A stretch of 64,000 bases of DNA, from NCBI GenBank assembly GCA_947462335.1, contig OX381713.1, forward strand, positions 22,808,381 to 22,872,380. Direction: 5' to 3'. Below, piece by piece: positions 11,992 through 49,800 of the stretch. Position numbers and translations under genes: made by a program. The notes under the pieces are model-generated. The model searched no databases and was not told the origin of the DNA. It saw only the letters and a list, made by a program, of their open reading frames with translations. This DNA comes from Harmothoe impar (taxonomy: Eukaryota; Annelida; Polychaeta; Phyllodocida; Polynoidae). The first letter of the stretch is position 1. The number at the start of each line of letters is the position of its first letter.

Positions 11992-12229
11992 GTGCTAGGC
12001 GGACTGGCAGTATAGATGGAGTTTCGTCCGATATGACCTGCCCCCAGGGCCCCTACCGAACAGAACACGCCTTTTTAACAGTATACCTGCATTATGCCAT
12101 TGATTGTATACTATGGATGGATGTATTTCGATTGCTATGACAACAAGACAGGACTGAAATGATTTTGCATTTGAATATCATACCTTCATAAGGGCACTCT
12201 TGTCCAAAGTTCTGCATTGAGTGAAGTGT

Positions 12230-12235
12230 AATAAA
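12230..12235 (+). terminator. Poly(A) signal AATAAA of the LRR gene
   Basis: AATAAA lies 239 bases after the LRR stop codon, a normal 3' UTR length, and directly precedes the transposon at 12240, which probably truncates or abuts the transcript end. Confidence 0.55.
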
Positions 12236-12239
12236 AGTA

Positions 12240-13115
12240 CAGTGAAATCTCGTTATGAGGAGGACGGTTATAAGGAGCAGACGGTTATAAGGAGCACATT
12301 TGCTCTGCCAAAACCTTTTCTATACTTTTCTATAGTAAAAAAACACCATTAGAACGAGCATTTCTTGCCAAAAATCGTTTATAAGGAGCAAATATTTCAA
12401 GATAGTAACTCATTTTTGTATTGAAACCAGCAGCTCCGCTGCCGGAGCTATTGGCGCGGGAAAATAGTGGAGACAGCGTTCGTCTGCCCTACTATACTGC
12501 ATGGCGGGAATGCCTTAGCATACCGCAAAAAGGATCGTAGTGCCGTGAAACCTCAATCTCCTTGCAGATGTTAGGTATGTTGTAGCCTATAGTTGAACGC
12601 AGAGAGTAGGGTGGAGAGTGAGCAGACGAAATGCACCCTTGGGTAGGCTCCCGCTTTCCCTGTTGTTGTTTAATAAGGTGTGATACTGTGTTTACTAGGC
12701 TTTGTCAGGACTTCTGTTGTAAGGAGGGGGGCAGGGGAGGCGGGGCTTTGTCAGGACTTCCCCTGTGATGTGGGCGGCCTACAAAGGTGTAGGTACGGAC
12801 CTGTGAGGAGGGGGGGGGGGGAGGCGGGGGCTTTGTCAGGACTTCCCCTGTGAAATGAGCGACCTACAAAGGTGTAGGTACGGACCTTTGAGAGGTGAGG
12901 GGACAAGGGGAGGGGGGTGGCGTTGTCAGGACTTCCCCTGTGATATGGGAGGCGACTTTCCGACCTGATGGGGGACCCCTCTGCCCCTCCACAAGGGGAG
13001 GGGGGGGGAGGCTTTGTAATGACTTATCAATGACCAAAATCGGTTATAAGGAAGATTGGTTACAACGAGCAAATTTCCCTTGCCAAAAGGTGCTCCTTAT
13101 AACGAGATTTTACTG
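12240..13115. mobile_element. Non-autonomous pogo/Tigger-like DNA transposon
   Basis: Inverted ends CAGTGAAATCTCGTTAT (left) and CAGTAAAATCTCGTTAT (complement of the right end), flanked on both sides by TA (12238-12239 and 13116-13117). A CAGT-AAA-CTCGTTATAA end with a TA duplication is the signature of the pogo/Tigger branch of Tc1/mariner elements. GGTTATAAGGAGCA motifs recur inside both ends. The 876-bp body has no transposase, only GC-rich tandem repeats. Confidence 0.85.
12700..13030. repeat. GC-rich minisatellite inside the pogo-like element
   Basis: Four to five diverged units of about 85-95 bp starting CTTTGTCAGGACTTCCCCTG and followed by GACCTACAAAGGTGTAGGTA and a G-run. The units expanded after or with the element; no coding meaning. 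Confidence 0.7.
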
Positions 13116-13661
13116 TATAAAACATTTAACCTGTTATCACCACAACCTGCACAGCTCCCTCCAAAGCCCAATATAGGTGTAATGCATGATGGGTAGGTTT
13201 AGTCCAAAATGAGGGAAGAATGATGGCAATAGTCAGGTAGTAGGACTATTGGTTGAGTGAACGTGTGTATACATTCGCTTCATGCATGTGTTTTCATAGA
13301 AATGGCTAACTAGTGTCAAATGGTCATCATTCAGCCATGACGTAGGCCTATATAATAATTATGTTGGTTTATCACATGCCAGTGTGCGATACAACTTTCC
13401 AGCCTTACAGACTCATGGTATCAGGGAGCTATCGACCAGTTTATGGTTACTCTGACAATAAATCTTTATATTTAAATTAATAGTGTAAATACTGCTAAAG
13501 TTGGTAACACTCAGTAATACCCGTGTATCCCACAAACCAATACCTGGTTATACTAATTGGAGTTATTAATGTTCTTGTTTATAATTATGTATACATGTAT
13601 ATATCCTCCCTGGGCGACGTGCCTATGGCTAAGTTTAAATACAGTAAAACACATGTGTTAA
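13116..13661. other. Intergenic, no gene recognised
   Basis: No exon or repeat I can support between the pogo-like element and the next MITE. Confidence 0.4.
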
Positions 13662-13883
13662 CCCTTTAAGGACGGCATGTTGCTAAAGGATTATATCAAA
13701 TTTTGTCGTCATGATACATTAATGCGAGCAACTCGCCAGTGCTGCAATTGAGCATCATGCCGACCCTGGGGGAGTCTTATAAGATGCTTGAATGAAGCAC
13801 TAGCGAATTACTCGCCTGGGCTGCACTCATGCACCATTACGACTACGAACATGTATCAACACATTATGCGCTCCTTAAAGGGG
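13662..13883. repeat. piggyBac-like MITE, copy A
   Basis: TTAA at 13658-13661, then CCCTTTAAGGACGGCATG; the right end is CCTTAAAGGGG followed by a mutated TAA. Inside are the family hallmarks GCATCATGCCGACC and an inverted pair around ACTCGCC. TTAA target plus a CCC start is the piggyBac convention. A related fragment lies at about 14090-14424 (right end CAAAGAG-TTAA). Confidence 0.65.
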
Positions 13884-14528
13884 TAATAATTTCCAATACA
13901 GTCTACAATACAAACATCAAAGGGCAAGTACTGGTACGTGTATATCATATAGATCGTTGACAAAAAAAAGTATATGAGGTGAAGCAAAGCACTTCATAGT
14001 ACACAGTTACATAATGCCCGAGGTCAGAACATCAAAAATAATTAGCAAAAAGTAGGCCTATAACTTTGATTATCATTGACTTCACTTCCAAAACTATAAT
14101 CTAACACAGTTCGCCGCTCATTGTGTCACCAATCTCACAACATTGTGTTATGAGACCCTGACTGTACAGCATAGAGCGAATAGTTACCAGATGTTCCATC
14201 CAATTATTACTCAGAAGCGGTGCTTTTCTTATAAATAATACCTGAAATCCCACTTTTAACAATATGCTTATATCAACTCCATGGGTGCTGCATTTAGGCA
14301 TGATACGGACCCTATGTGGTTGGTACACATGATGTACTAAGGCATGCAGTGCCGATCAGTTATGCATCTGTGCTGTATTCATGTACATGACGCCGTGGGG
14401 CATGATGCCGCCTTCAAAGAGTTAAAACGGACAGTAAGAAAGCTCTGCTATTAAAGAAAGTCATGCATATATTCATACTACATGTATAACCAACCTCCCA
14501 TTCACACTCCTCCTAACACCACCCACCC

Positions 14529-14537
14529 TATATATAG
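14529..14537 (+). promoter_or_regulatory. Candidate TATA box for the PAN-domain gene
   Basis: TATATATAG lies about 860 bp upstream of the PAN-gene ATG, followed about 30 bp later by a pyrimidine-rich GTCCTCGCTACACTCC stretch that could hold the start site. The 5' UTR would be long and contains upstream ATGs, so it may be spliced or the box may be chance. Confidence 0.25.
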
Positions 14538-15390
14538 TGCTGAGTCCCTGTCCTCGCTACACTCCGCTGTTGCTGTATGGGTAGCAACATGTGAGCCTTT
14601 AAGCACGTCCATTCATGAAGCACCTATTCTCGTATTATAATAACTACACTCCTCTGAATTCCAAGTCTGCAATGATCACCTTGTTAGTATGTAAATAGGT
14701 GATATTTACTCTCCAAGCGGATGTCGGCATCTGGTATTTGATGAAGACTGAAAAGTAATGTCCAGTCATGCAACACGCCCATGGCTGATCAGGTACTTAA
14801 CATGCACGGCACCAGCTGAATCTCGCCAAATCTCGCGAGAACTGGCAATTAGTGAATCAGACCTGGATCATAAACTTGTCAGGATACCAGTCATTCAGAG
14901 CATGGAGTAATAGAGGGATTGTACATGGAGTGACTTCTGCTGACCGTGCACAGTATAGGACTTTAAGGATAACTGTTAAGGATATTGATTAATAATCACG
15001 CCAAGGTTGCAGTTACAGATTGCCATATCAAGTATCTAAAATGGAATAATTAATAAGAGCTATATGAAGAGGGGCCAACAGTGAGCACTGATGATATTCT
15101 TTGAAGTGAATTGGATTCAGTAACCATGAATATTTAACTGGAAGATCTGATATCAAACTGAGAGAGATGAATAACCAGTGAGCTCTCTAGTGGATCGGGA
15201 TTCTAATTGAATACTTTGGATTAAACTGTGATTTGAAGAACCTATTTAGGCTTAATATATCTATCTGTGAGACAGACAATGGTAACATGCCCAAGGAGTG
15301 CCTGATGCTGCCGTTACTGTGTGGTAACCCCTTGTGAAGAAGGGCAGGCACAGACCCCTACAGTAGTCCATGTACTGTCAGGATATAGAC

Positions 15391-41083
<25,693 letters not shown>

Positions 41084-41917
41084 TTCAACATATGGCTCAT
41101 ATTTATAATCAATGAAATCCCCGAGGTCAAATATTGTTATTTTCTCTGTTGTTCCAATGAGATGACTTTCTAGAAGATTAGATCTTAGAATTGTATAATT
41201 TTGTACTTTTGTATGTTTTGTTAAGTTCCTGAATCTCGGTTGACAACATTAACCGCTATTCCAAAGGACATGTACTCTTTCCGAATGTTCTAACATAGTA
41301 CTGCACAACGATAATGTAAATATGTAGCCATTACTCGATGGAAAACAATTCTTTCTTTATAACAATATTTCAATCATTGTATGGATTAAATAGCATATAG
41401 ACTTGCAAGTCAATAGATAAAACCTATCACTCAAAGTATCGGTCTTTCATTGTTGTAATTCTGGAGGGTGAAGTTCTAGACTTTTCTCTGGCTGTATTTC
41501 TAATATCACTTAATTACACTAGTTGTATGAAGAAAGGCGAATGTTGTTGAGATTTGTCCTGAATTGGGTTTTTTTTCTAAATTTATTCCGATGGACTCAC
41601 AACACTATAATCAGAGTTTGCAGGCATGCTTATCTGCGTTAATTACTCGGATGCTAATATGATACCATATACAAGAACATAATACAATAATAATAAGATT
41701 CTTTTATAGGAATACGTTTATTTAGCCATTTTGTGGTCAATGCAATATGTAAACAATTGTATGTAAATCCAAATATCCAAATCTAAAGAAATAGCAGTAT
41801 GTGTATGATTACATGAGAAATAATTTCAACGGTAAATCTTTATACCCATACTTAAGATTGAAATCACGTCTATCAATCGTTGAATTTTATTGACATGGAA
41901 TATATAATTGTAAGTTG

Positions 41918-41923
41918 AATAAA
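41918..41923 (+). terminator. Poly(A) signal of the PAN gene
   Basis: AATAAA about 835 bases after the stop codon in the last exon. Earlier A-rich variants exist, so the 3' end is approximate. Confidence 0.45.
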
Positions 41924-42194
41924 ATATATAATCTACTACATATTCACTTACATAATCAAATAAATGAATATATATATACTCTGCCATCTATTGACTGTAA
42001 TTTCAGCGATAGAAGGTTTGTGGTATGAGTATCATGGTATCACAGTTTCTCGAAATAATATCATCTTGGTGTGTGGTGTAATGTTCCACATACATCGCTG
42101 CCGTCCAAGTTGGCTTATGCTGGTGCCTGGTAGGCGCCTGTTGATGAACAAAAAAAAATACATCAGATTAGGTTTAAAGCCTGACACGTCATTT

Positions 42195-42200
42195 TTTATT
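42195..42200 (-). terminator. Poly(A) signal of the CUB-protease gene
   Basis: AATAAA on the minus strand, 68 bases after the stop codon at 42268. Confidence 0.65.
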
Positions 42201-42267
42201 GTGTTAGTGACAGATGTTTTACATTAAACCACAGCGGAGGGGTAAGACAAAGGAATTCACACCTTGG

Positions 42268-43749
42268 TTATTTCTTCTTAGACTCACATAACCTTACAGC
42301 TGTGGTTTAAAACCTAAACTACTTAGCCGCTCATAACCATAGTCTATCTATTACCGATCCGATGAGTCCAGTGGGATTTCTTTTTCCATCCGAAATTATG
42401 AAGTACAATTAAATGTACCAGGATGAACTTTAAGATGTGAACAATATGATATTATAAATGCTTCAATAACTCGTGATTTAATGTGTAACAATGATGCACA
42501 GGTATCTGATACCTGCTGTCAGAGGTAGCAAAAGAATGGAGAGGTACTAACCTGAGGTCTTAGTATCGACCCAATCCACAAAGCGTGCCATACGAGTGTA
42601 GACACCCGGCTTCTTGGCCAGGGCACAGCCGAAGCCCCAGGAGGTGATACCTTGAAGCCGGAACACACCGTTCTCACGACACACCAAGGGGCCACCGGAG
42701 TCACCCTGAGGAAGCAAACAACACTTGTAAATACAGTCATATTACAAGGACAGAATTCTCTTTGGGGGGAGGGAAGGGGGTATAGTTTCAACCCTAGGGT
42801 ATATGAATAATAAATAATCTTTGCCTGTGAAGTATGACTCCACTTGAACTACAGATATCTATAGTTACACATGACAGAACTGGAATTGGGAAAGACATGC
42901 ACTTTGAACAGGAGGTTGGAAAAATATGTCATGTTTCCATATTGCTTGCCACCTCACACTCAGCATATAACATATAATCATGGTATGCAGTTTTGTACTG
43001 TCTATTATGAGGATTGTCAGTAACTTCTATCCTAAGAGACTGATTATGTATAGTAAAGTAAATTGGGAAATTTGGGAAAGACATGCACTTTGAACAGGAG
43101 GTTGGAAAAATATGTCATGTTTCCATATTGCTTGCCACCTCACACTCAGCATAGAACATACAATCATGGTATGCATTTTTGCACTGTCTATTATGAGGAT
43201 TGTCAGTAACTTCTATCCTAAGAGACTGAGTATGTATAGTAAAGTAAATAGCAGATAAACTACCTGGCAGGAGTCCTTGCCTCCCTCGGGGAAGCCAGCA
43301 CAGATCATGGCTGAGGTGAATCCACTGCCGTAGAAGTCGCTCGCCCCACAATCTCCACGGTCCAGGATGGTCAGGCGCACCTGGTTCAGCACGGTCTCGT
43401 CACCAGTTCCTGGAGGCAAAAGACAAATATATTTAATTACTTCATCAATTCAATCAACAGATTATAGCGTTACCAGGTGTATGTATACTATAGGTTAAGG
43501 CTCATATGGGTGAGTGCCATTTTTATTATTTGCCATGAACTTTTTACAGCATGTACCAGATGAGATATGCCCCAGCAAACTTTTTTTTAATCTGAAGCCA
43601 TTATTGAAGGAAAGACAACTTCTCTTAGCCCATTAAACACAGCCACATTGTATTCAATGGGTTGGGGCATTGAATACGACACTTCCAGTACTTAAGTATA
43701 GTAAATCTTGTATTTAAAAAAAATCATATTCAATGCCCCCGATCGAACT

Positions 43750-43826
<77 letters not shown>

Positions 43827-46800
43827 TGTGACGAAACCTGGGAAATCGTAACATTAGGGGGAATAGCCATAAATGCTCTAAACATGATATTTCAGGAGAT
43901 ATAGCTAAAAATGTGAATACTTAAGAGAAAATGACTCTAGACTAACTTTTCCCAAGGAATCCTTTGAAGCTATCATCAAAATTCTATTTTCATTCTAAAT
44001 TGGTCCTATTTGGAATGTAAAAAGAACGTTTTTAGCCATTTTTAGCTTATTTGTTGACATTTGGTTGCCATGGCAACCATCAATTCATTCTTTTGGAATA
44101 AAAATCATCCCTATCCAATTGCCCAATCCATGAGGATTTCAGAACTGAGAACAGAATGCCAATATTCCTACCAGATTCAAATCTATTGACAATAATATGC
44201 ATTTATTGGTTTAATTTTTAATAATTATGATTCATATGGAGTATTTGAAATTAGATTGATATGTGATCGCATTGCAGTCTATTCTGAATTCCTACATCTC
44301 CCTACCATCCCATGTTTGAGATGTCATTTCTCAGCAACTATTTCAAATATGTTGATGCTTGAAGTATCAAATTGTAGCTGAAGACATAAACTTAATTAAA
44401 GGTGTTTTCCCCTAATGTCACGTTTTCCCACGTTTTGTCACATATATGGTAGGGCATGTGCTGCGGTCTTACCTTGGGTGGTGCCCCATCCTGTGGTAAT
44501 ACAAGACATGTCGGTGGCTGCGTCCCCGCGGGGCAGACAGACAGGTTTCACCTGCGGCTTGTACACGATGTCCTCAGCCAGACGCAGGACGGCAATGTCA
44601 TTCTCCACTGTGCCACTGTCGTAGTTCTCGTGCTCTATAATGGCCGCCACTTGGATGATCTGCTCGGAGCCCTCGGGAATCTTACGGTCGTGCTCACCCA
44701 CTACTACCTGGTACTCGTTCGCTGAACCTCCATGACTGACCAAAGAGAAATCAGAGTATATTGGAAGAGTTAAACATAATTTGGGGGATATTATGAGAAG
44801 GGTAGCTCATTGCATACTGAAAATATTGCGTTTTTGAGATGACACCAAATTGGGATTTTCCAGACTGACGGCCCAACACCCTCATGTTCAGTGCCCAAAA
44901 TCTCAGAAGTCGCAGGAATTGGATGCTATAATTTTGCATATTATGTTCATGAACAATATTCATCTTAATGTAGGTGGAAAATGATTAAGATCTAAGGGGG
45001 TCATGCGGGGACCATCTGATGAATCAACTTGACATCTTATAAAAAAAAAGTCCAGGCGTGGATTTGGGGGGGGGGGGTGGACCCGGCCTGTGGCCCATCC
45101 CATCTTTGGCCGAAAATTTGAGTTATTTCAATGTAGACGATTTAAAAAAAAAAAAATTAACAATAGCCCCCCCCCCCCCCTTTTTCAAAAATTCTGTATC
45201 TGCCCCTGTAATGATCCAAAACAGACTTACATGCAGTGGGCGGCAGTGAGGACGTATCTCTTGGAGATGATGGAACCACCACAGATGTGTCCGCCAGCAC
45301 GCAGACTGACCTGCCACGGCCAGCTGTGGGCAGTGGCCTCCGTACCACCCACGATACGGCCAAACTTGGGGCTGATCTCAGGGATACCACATGCAGGCTC
45401 TGTTAGGTGTAAGAGAGTGTGAGTTTAATTAACTGTGCAGCAATCAAGGGGTTGATTTATGCATATATTTATTGGAAGATTCGCAGGATTAAATGCAATG
45501 GCTATATCCCATGTTACAAGAATATAATGATGAACGTTTGAATTTTTCAACAAAATCTGTTCATGATTGGATTACTTTAGGCATGACTGATAGGCCCTAC
45601 ATACGGAAGCATAACACTGTTCTGAGCTTCTGCATTAATTATCTCCTATTTAACATTTCATCCCCTAAACATGGTAGCGTATAAAGCATGAAAAACACAG
45701 ATATTAATTATTATTATTATTATTAAGATGTGTTATCATGATCCTTTGCCTCATCTATTGCTGAAAGGACTCCCTAGCTAACAAAATACCTTTAGGAGGA
45801 AGAAATTGTAATCAACCCTAGGCCTATAGGTATACGTTTTCCATAGTGTGTGATATAAAAGAAATTCCGTCCATTTCTATGATGCTATTATGGTCCTTAC
45901 CGTCATTGTTGCCATTACCGTTGCCCCCGGGTATCGTGTTGCCACCAGCGTCCTTGGCCGAGTAGGTGATGTTGAAGCCGGTCGAAGTTACAGAGGAGTC
46001 GGATACAAACTGAATCTGAAATAAATGGTACCGATAAAACTAAGTAATCTTTCTACTTAGGTGACTGCATGAGCGCCCCTATGGACCCTAATTAAGCATT
46101 GTATGGTAGTTCTCACGAATCGGTAACAATTTGGCTAGAGGCGCTAATTTCCATATACTACTCACACTTTTCCACGTGTGAGTAGTATATGGAAAGTGGG
46201 TTTTGTCACAGGCATAAAGAGCTATTCCCCTGATTAAAATGAAATAGAGTTAGAACAGGGGGTGGAGGATGACCATTTTGCGCTGAATCGTTTACCCTCC
46301 AGATCCGCCCCAAAACCCTAAAAAAAAATAGCAAACGTTTGAAACCGTTCTAGAAAAGCAGCAGTAAGGTAGCCATAGGCCAGCTAACGAGAATACGTTA
46401 TTTTACGTCAAGAATAACGTTTTTAACGTTATGATATAATAATCTTTTATTGACAACAAAAGAGGTCATTATTGACTTTATACAGCGTTTGGCCATAATA
46501 CGGAGTCATAGAGACTTGGACAGACCATGGCAATGGTCTAGTATAACCGTGTATGTTGTGAGAAATCAATGATAAAAAACACACTTAAAAAACATGTTCT
46601 GAAACGATACCCAACCAACAACAAAAAAAGTTATTTTACGTCACAATAACGTTTTAAAACTTTATATAACGTTATGCCATAATAAGGAACCTTCGAGAAA
46701 CATTGTATAACGTTATAAAATGTTGCATAACGTTTTTTGTTTACTGGGTAGGTGCTAGGAGTGCACTTACAAAGATGATGTTGGAGCTGGCGGTGATGTC

Positions 46801-49800
46801 CCCAGGGATGTTGTTGCCGCAGTACCTGCCCAGCTTGGTGCCGCTGCTGTCGGCGCCGTCATACAGCTCCAGGTGGTCGTACTGACAGCTGGGGGCCTCC
46901 TCCAGGCTGAAACTCTCCACACGCACGTGTGCCCTCTGCAAGGGGGAAGCCACATGCTTATTTAATTCAGAAAGCATCTTTATTCATGAAATGATTTTCA
47001 AAAAGAAAATGGAAAAAAATATGAGTGAGTTAGCTGAGATATTACAAAACAATATAGCCACTTTCACAGACTCTATAAGTGCATGATTATTCAACTCTTT
47101 AAGTGCGGCATGTTGCTAAGAGATAAGTAACGCGACAGTGCTGCACTGGTGCATCATGACGAGCCGTCGGTAGAGTATTAACCCTGTAAGGTCGGCATTC
47201 TGTTTGAATGCAGTACTGCTGGGCATCCTTAAAGGGTTAACCCACGGTGAAGGGTAATTCAAAATGGGTTGGTTATATTGTAAATGTATAATGTAGATGA
47301 ATAACCTATCACAATACATTGTGTATTATACTTCTACTGCACAATTGATGGCTTATGAAATGCACACTGACCTTGCCTGATGGCACGATGACCCTCCACT
47401 GACAGTTGGAGTTGTCGGGGTAGTTGCGGCTCGGCATGCTGGTCGGGGATGAGATGCGTCCTTCTGACTCCTGGAGCACTCCGGGCCGGGAGGCGCCACA
47501 TCCAGGGGTCTCCTTGGGTCCTGGAGGATGAGGTTAGAAATAGTGCTGATTAATGACATTTTCCCGACAGTTGTTTGAAATTCACTACACTAGACCCCGT
47601 GTGACGTGTATGGCTTGAATATTCACATTTATATAAACATATAGATACGGCACTATATTCATTAGAAGCTATGTCAACTGACTCGATATACTAAGCTTGT
47701 ATTCATGATGTATTTTCTCCCACAGATGCTTAGTATAATGTATGGCTCAAATACAATATTTATTTGATTATGATTTACCTGGATGATATTCTCCAACGAA
47801 ATTATAATACCAACAACCATAGATGTACCAAGGGTACAATTTAACATATCCCAAAAAAACGTTATCCAACATGTCAGAACGTTACTCTATGGTTCCATGG
47901 CTCCTTATTACGACCAAACGGTGTATAACATTTAAAAACGTTATTTTGAGGTCAAATAACCTATTCTTGTCAGCTGGCAAATATTAAATAAACACCATAT
48001 CTATGAAAGCCTATGAACAGCCTACCTTCTTCTTGTGAGATGGCGGTGTATGTGGCGGCAAAGCCTGGCTTCTTGATGGAGCCATCAGACAGGAACTCCA
48101 CCATGAGGTACTTCCCAGTGGACTCTATCAGCCCGGGCACGGCACCACCACAGAAGGAGCCCAGGTTGGGGCTGGTCTTACTCTGACCGTCGTAAATGTT
48201 GACAGAGTCGTACATACAGTTAGGCCCATTCTCCACGTTGAAATTGATAAACTGCAGCTTAACGATCTGTGTCAAAAAGGGAGTTCAGAAAAGGTCAGGT
48301 TTAAATTTCAGCAGCGGTTAATTATTTGATAAGCTTCAGACTCTATCTAAACAAGGCAGAAATCAGGATTATATCCACAAAATATCTGAGAAAACCTGAG
48401 GCCTAAATGCATTTAGGAATATTGTGAGCAGGCAAGCAGAAAGGGGTATCAATTTTAAAGTTGACTTTTTCTATGGATATCCCTTTTCCCTTGTCTGTAC
48501 GCAGTAACCTGCTAATAAATGCTAACGTTCTATGAAGATAACACGATGTAGAATTATTATTACTATCCCATCTACTATCAGGAGAAATAAAATCATGTAT
48601 TTTAATGAACCAAATAAGTGAACCAAATTTTGTTTTTAAATCCCAATTTTTAAAAAAATATTTAATTTATAAATCCAATTAAATGTCCTCCTTACCCTTT
48701 CCTGTCCTACATCAATGACCCAGGTGCACTCTGCGTTGTTAGGGTAGTTCTGGTTACCATAGTTCGGCGACACCAGCTGTCCTGAGCTACCAGTCAGCAT
48801 CCCCCCACAGTTCTGTGCCGCCACATCAGGAGACACAAACTCCAGACTCAGCTGGAACCCTGAGGCCACCAGAGAGTCATCTGTGAAGAAAACTATGTAG
48901 AGTCTATTGCCGGTGGACTCAACTCCAGCGGCAGGGAAGTTGTTTCCACAGAAGCGCCCAAGGACGAGAGAGTTCTCGCTCTCCCCATCGTAAACCGCGA
49001 CGTAGTCGTAAGTGCAGCCGGCTGAGTTCTCCAGACCAAAAGTAGACTGGGGACTCTTGGTTAACTTCACTCTCTGCAAGGAGAAATGGATAGCATTTAG
49101 AGAGATTTTTGATGCATTAACTTTGAATACTGACCAAAGAATAATTTGCTTGGTGATGGGGGGGGGGGGGGGTGGAGAGGGAGACCTTGAATTCATATGC
49201 TATTCCTATGGCTCAAATGCCACGATGCAATGTACGCTTGAAAATGTTTGCAATTTGGAATCTGTTGCGATTTTGTTACCTTCCTCCAAATTGCAGCAGA
49301 TGTAACTACAAGAGAGAGGTATAACTTTTTAAGAATCCTTTGTGTTTTGGGCCCATTCTGATTCTCGGCGGCTACAGCGTCTACAGCGTCTGTTCCCTGC
49401 AATGTCTCCATTGCAAGAGCTGTTCAGATTGCATAGTTGCAGTGCTACATATATATTGTACAGTAAAGGATGACTTAATCACCCTTTAATAGAACCCTTG
49501 CAATTTAAAATGCAAGGCTTTCAAACCACAAAAGGCTCATATTGCAGAGGTTTGGGAGGCATGTATAAACTTATCGTGAGATTTGAGTCTGTACTCAACA
49601 CTAGTCCTGAAGGTATCAAGTAGTACCTTACCTTGCCACTAGGTGCCTGCACACTCCACGAACAGCGGAGACGGTTGGGGTAGTTGGTGGGGGAGTTGGG
49701 GTCACTTGGAGAGACGATGTTCTGGGACTCGGATGTCACAGGCACTGAAGTACCACACACTACAAGAAAACATCAATTAACAAACTGTTATAATACTCAT

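Larger units (their letters stand above)
42552..45399 (-). other. Trypsin (S1) catalytic domain of the CUB protease
   Basis: Encoded by exons 12-15. Activation sequence FGR|IVGG (cleavage before residue 601), TAAHC with H640, ENDIAVL with D688, and GDSGGP with S781: the triad is complete. D775 in GGKDSCQ occupies the base of the S1 pocket, predicting cleavage after Arg or Lys. The zymogen's own FGR|IVGG site is trypsin-like, so self-activation or activation by a related protease is possible. The His is in exon 12 and the Ser in exon 15; the GDSGGP exon starts in phase 0 as in other S1 genes. Confidence 0.9.

Noticed and set aside
12895..13176. 93-codon plus-strand frame
   Set aside because: Crosses the end of the pogo-like element and its G-rich repeats.
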